Positions 63,181-64,000 of a DNA stretch of 64,000 bases are shown in pieces. The position numbers and the translations under genes were made by a program. Position 1 is the stretch's first letter. Every line of letters starts with the position of its first letter. The notes beneath the pieces were generated by a model. It was not told where the DNA came from and made no database searches. It saw nothing but the letters and a program-made list of their open reading frames with translations. The DNA is from Cinnamomum chago (Eukaryota; Streptophyta; Magnoliopsida; Laurales; Lauraceae): NCBI GenBank assembly GCA_038049695.1, contig CP142456.1:69281922-69345921 (forward strand), given 5' to 3'.

Positions 63181-64000
63181 GGTCCACTTCAACAACTTCC
63201 CCAATACTTGTTTGCCTATCCCAAATGAAATTTTAAATTAACTTCCAATCAGATAAATCATCAAAGAACATTACTGCCAGAAAGTCATAAACAGTCCCAT
63301 CCTCTCAAAACTAACAAACCATTACAGAAACACACCATAAATTAACTTCCAATCAGATAAACAGAAAGTCATAAACAGTCCCATCCTCTCAAAACTCACA
63401 AACCATTACAGAAACACACCATGCAGACCCTCCCAATCCTAATGGTCTGTTTGGGAAGGGGGGGAAAATGGGGGGGGGGGGCAAGGGGGAAAAATGAGGG
63501 GAAAGTGAGGATTGAGTCACCAAATGACTAAAATGCCCTTTAGAGTCTATTTGAATTTTTTTCAAGAGAAGGGTAAAATAGTCTTTTTCTCAGTACCTCA
63601 CTAAAAATAAAATTATATTTTTTCACTTTCCTTCCCCTTATTTTTTTACTTCCCAAACAAGTGGAGGGAAAATTAACCTCCCCTACATTTTCCTTCCCCT
63701 CAAATTTTCCCTCCCCTCCCCTCCCCTCCCCTCCCAAACGGACCCTAAAAGAAACACCCCCCCCCCAAAAAAAAAAAAAAACCCCTGTTTATCTCTGAAA
63801 AAATGGAAATTTACAGAGCCCAAAAGAAGAAACACCCAGTAAAACATCCACCTCTTCAAAAAAGCAATGAAAGAAAACAGAACCAAAATAAATAAATAAA
63901 AATAAACAGAAAATCAATTTCTAAGAAAAAAATCAAAAAACAATGTCCGAATGCGTGACAACTAAATGTCCACCTCTAGGAAAGATGCAGAAAACCAAAA
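63181..64000 (-). promoter_or_regulatory. TRAF1A: Presumed 5' UTR and upstream region of the TRAF1-like gene
   Basis: Upstream of the ATG the - strand shows TTTGGGATAG/GCAAAC (about 63216-63220), a possible acceptor of a leader intron. A tandem duplication of about 104 bp (63235-63338 and 63339-63421, the second copy 21 bp shorter) follows. A pyrimidine/purine-rich stretch with G and C runs (63455-63780) lies further up. No TATA box is clear, and the transcription start is not identifiable. Confidence 0.35.
63235..63421. repeat. Tandem duplication of about 104 bp upstream of the TRAF1-like gene
   Basis: AAATTAACTTCCAATCAGAT begins both copies (63235 and 63339) and ACAGAAACACACCAT ends both. 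The second copy lacks a 21-base segment and otherwise differs at one base, so the duplication is recent. Confidence 0.9.

Noticed and set aside
63181-63204. Upstream in-frame ATG giving MGKLLKWT before MAGSVS
   Set aside because: Family proteins begin MAGS; the extension may be leader, so the downstream ATG is preferred, without certainty.

Overview
This window is plant nuclear DNA, almost certainly from a flowering plant with a large, transposon-rich genome. The clues are split plant genes with GT-AG introns, Ty1/copia elements of Sirevirus type, TRIMs, hAT and Mutator-like MITEs, L1-type LINEs and many AT-rich and microsatellite tracts. A magnoliid or other early-branching angiosperm would fit the very long TE-filled introns, but nothing seen here proves it.

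Two host genes can be read in full. (1) A bHLH transcription factor on the + strand (5065-6538, three exons, 252 aa) follows a (GA)60 tract in its leader, and its first intron appears to use a GC donor. (2) A MATH-domain gene of the TRAF1a/TRAF1b (MUSE14/MUSE13) family lies on the - strand and fills nearly all the rest: start codon 63180, stop 12358, twelve coding exons that stay in frame through eleven introns, 1131 aa. Only 3.4 kb of its 50.8 kb is coding.

Layout. 1-3.9 kb: 3' part of a Sirevirus-type copia element with an extra ORF between pol and the 3' LTR. 5.0-6.5 kb: bHLH gene. 7.2-7.9 kb: TRIM. 8.8-9.2 kb: hAT MITE. 12.4-13.7 kb: last exon of the TRAF gene. Intron 11 (13.7-16.9 kb): tandem repeats and a hAT MITE. 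Intron 9 (17.6-24.6 kb): a solo LTR, and a copia element inside a long-TIR Mutator-like MITE. Intron 8 (24.8-29.6 kb): an internally deleted Sirevirus and a hAT MITE. Intron 7 (29.7-34.6 kb): hAT MITE, a 1.2 kb ATCAAACA-type repeat field, copia gag remnants. Intron 5 (35.3-44.0 kb): LINE ORF1 pieces, a LINE tail with a 15-bp target duplication, and two hAT elements one inside the other. Intron 2 (44.5-59.3 kb): a 204-bp TRIM-like element, a LINE with inverted 5' half and a hAT inside it, a TRIM with a hAT in its LTR, a solo LTR, another hAT element, and a gag-only LTR element. Intron 1 (59.4-63.0 kb): a hAT element holding a MITE and a solo LTR.

The main interest is the unusually legible insertion history inside one intact immunity/autophagy regulator gene. 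Many insertions keep matching target-site duplications, so their order can be read directly. All boundaries and family calls come from reading the sequence and remembered family features; no alignment or database search was run.
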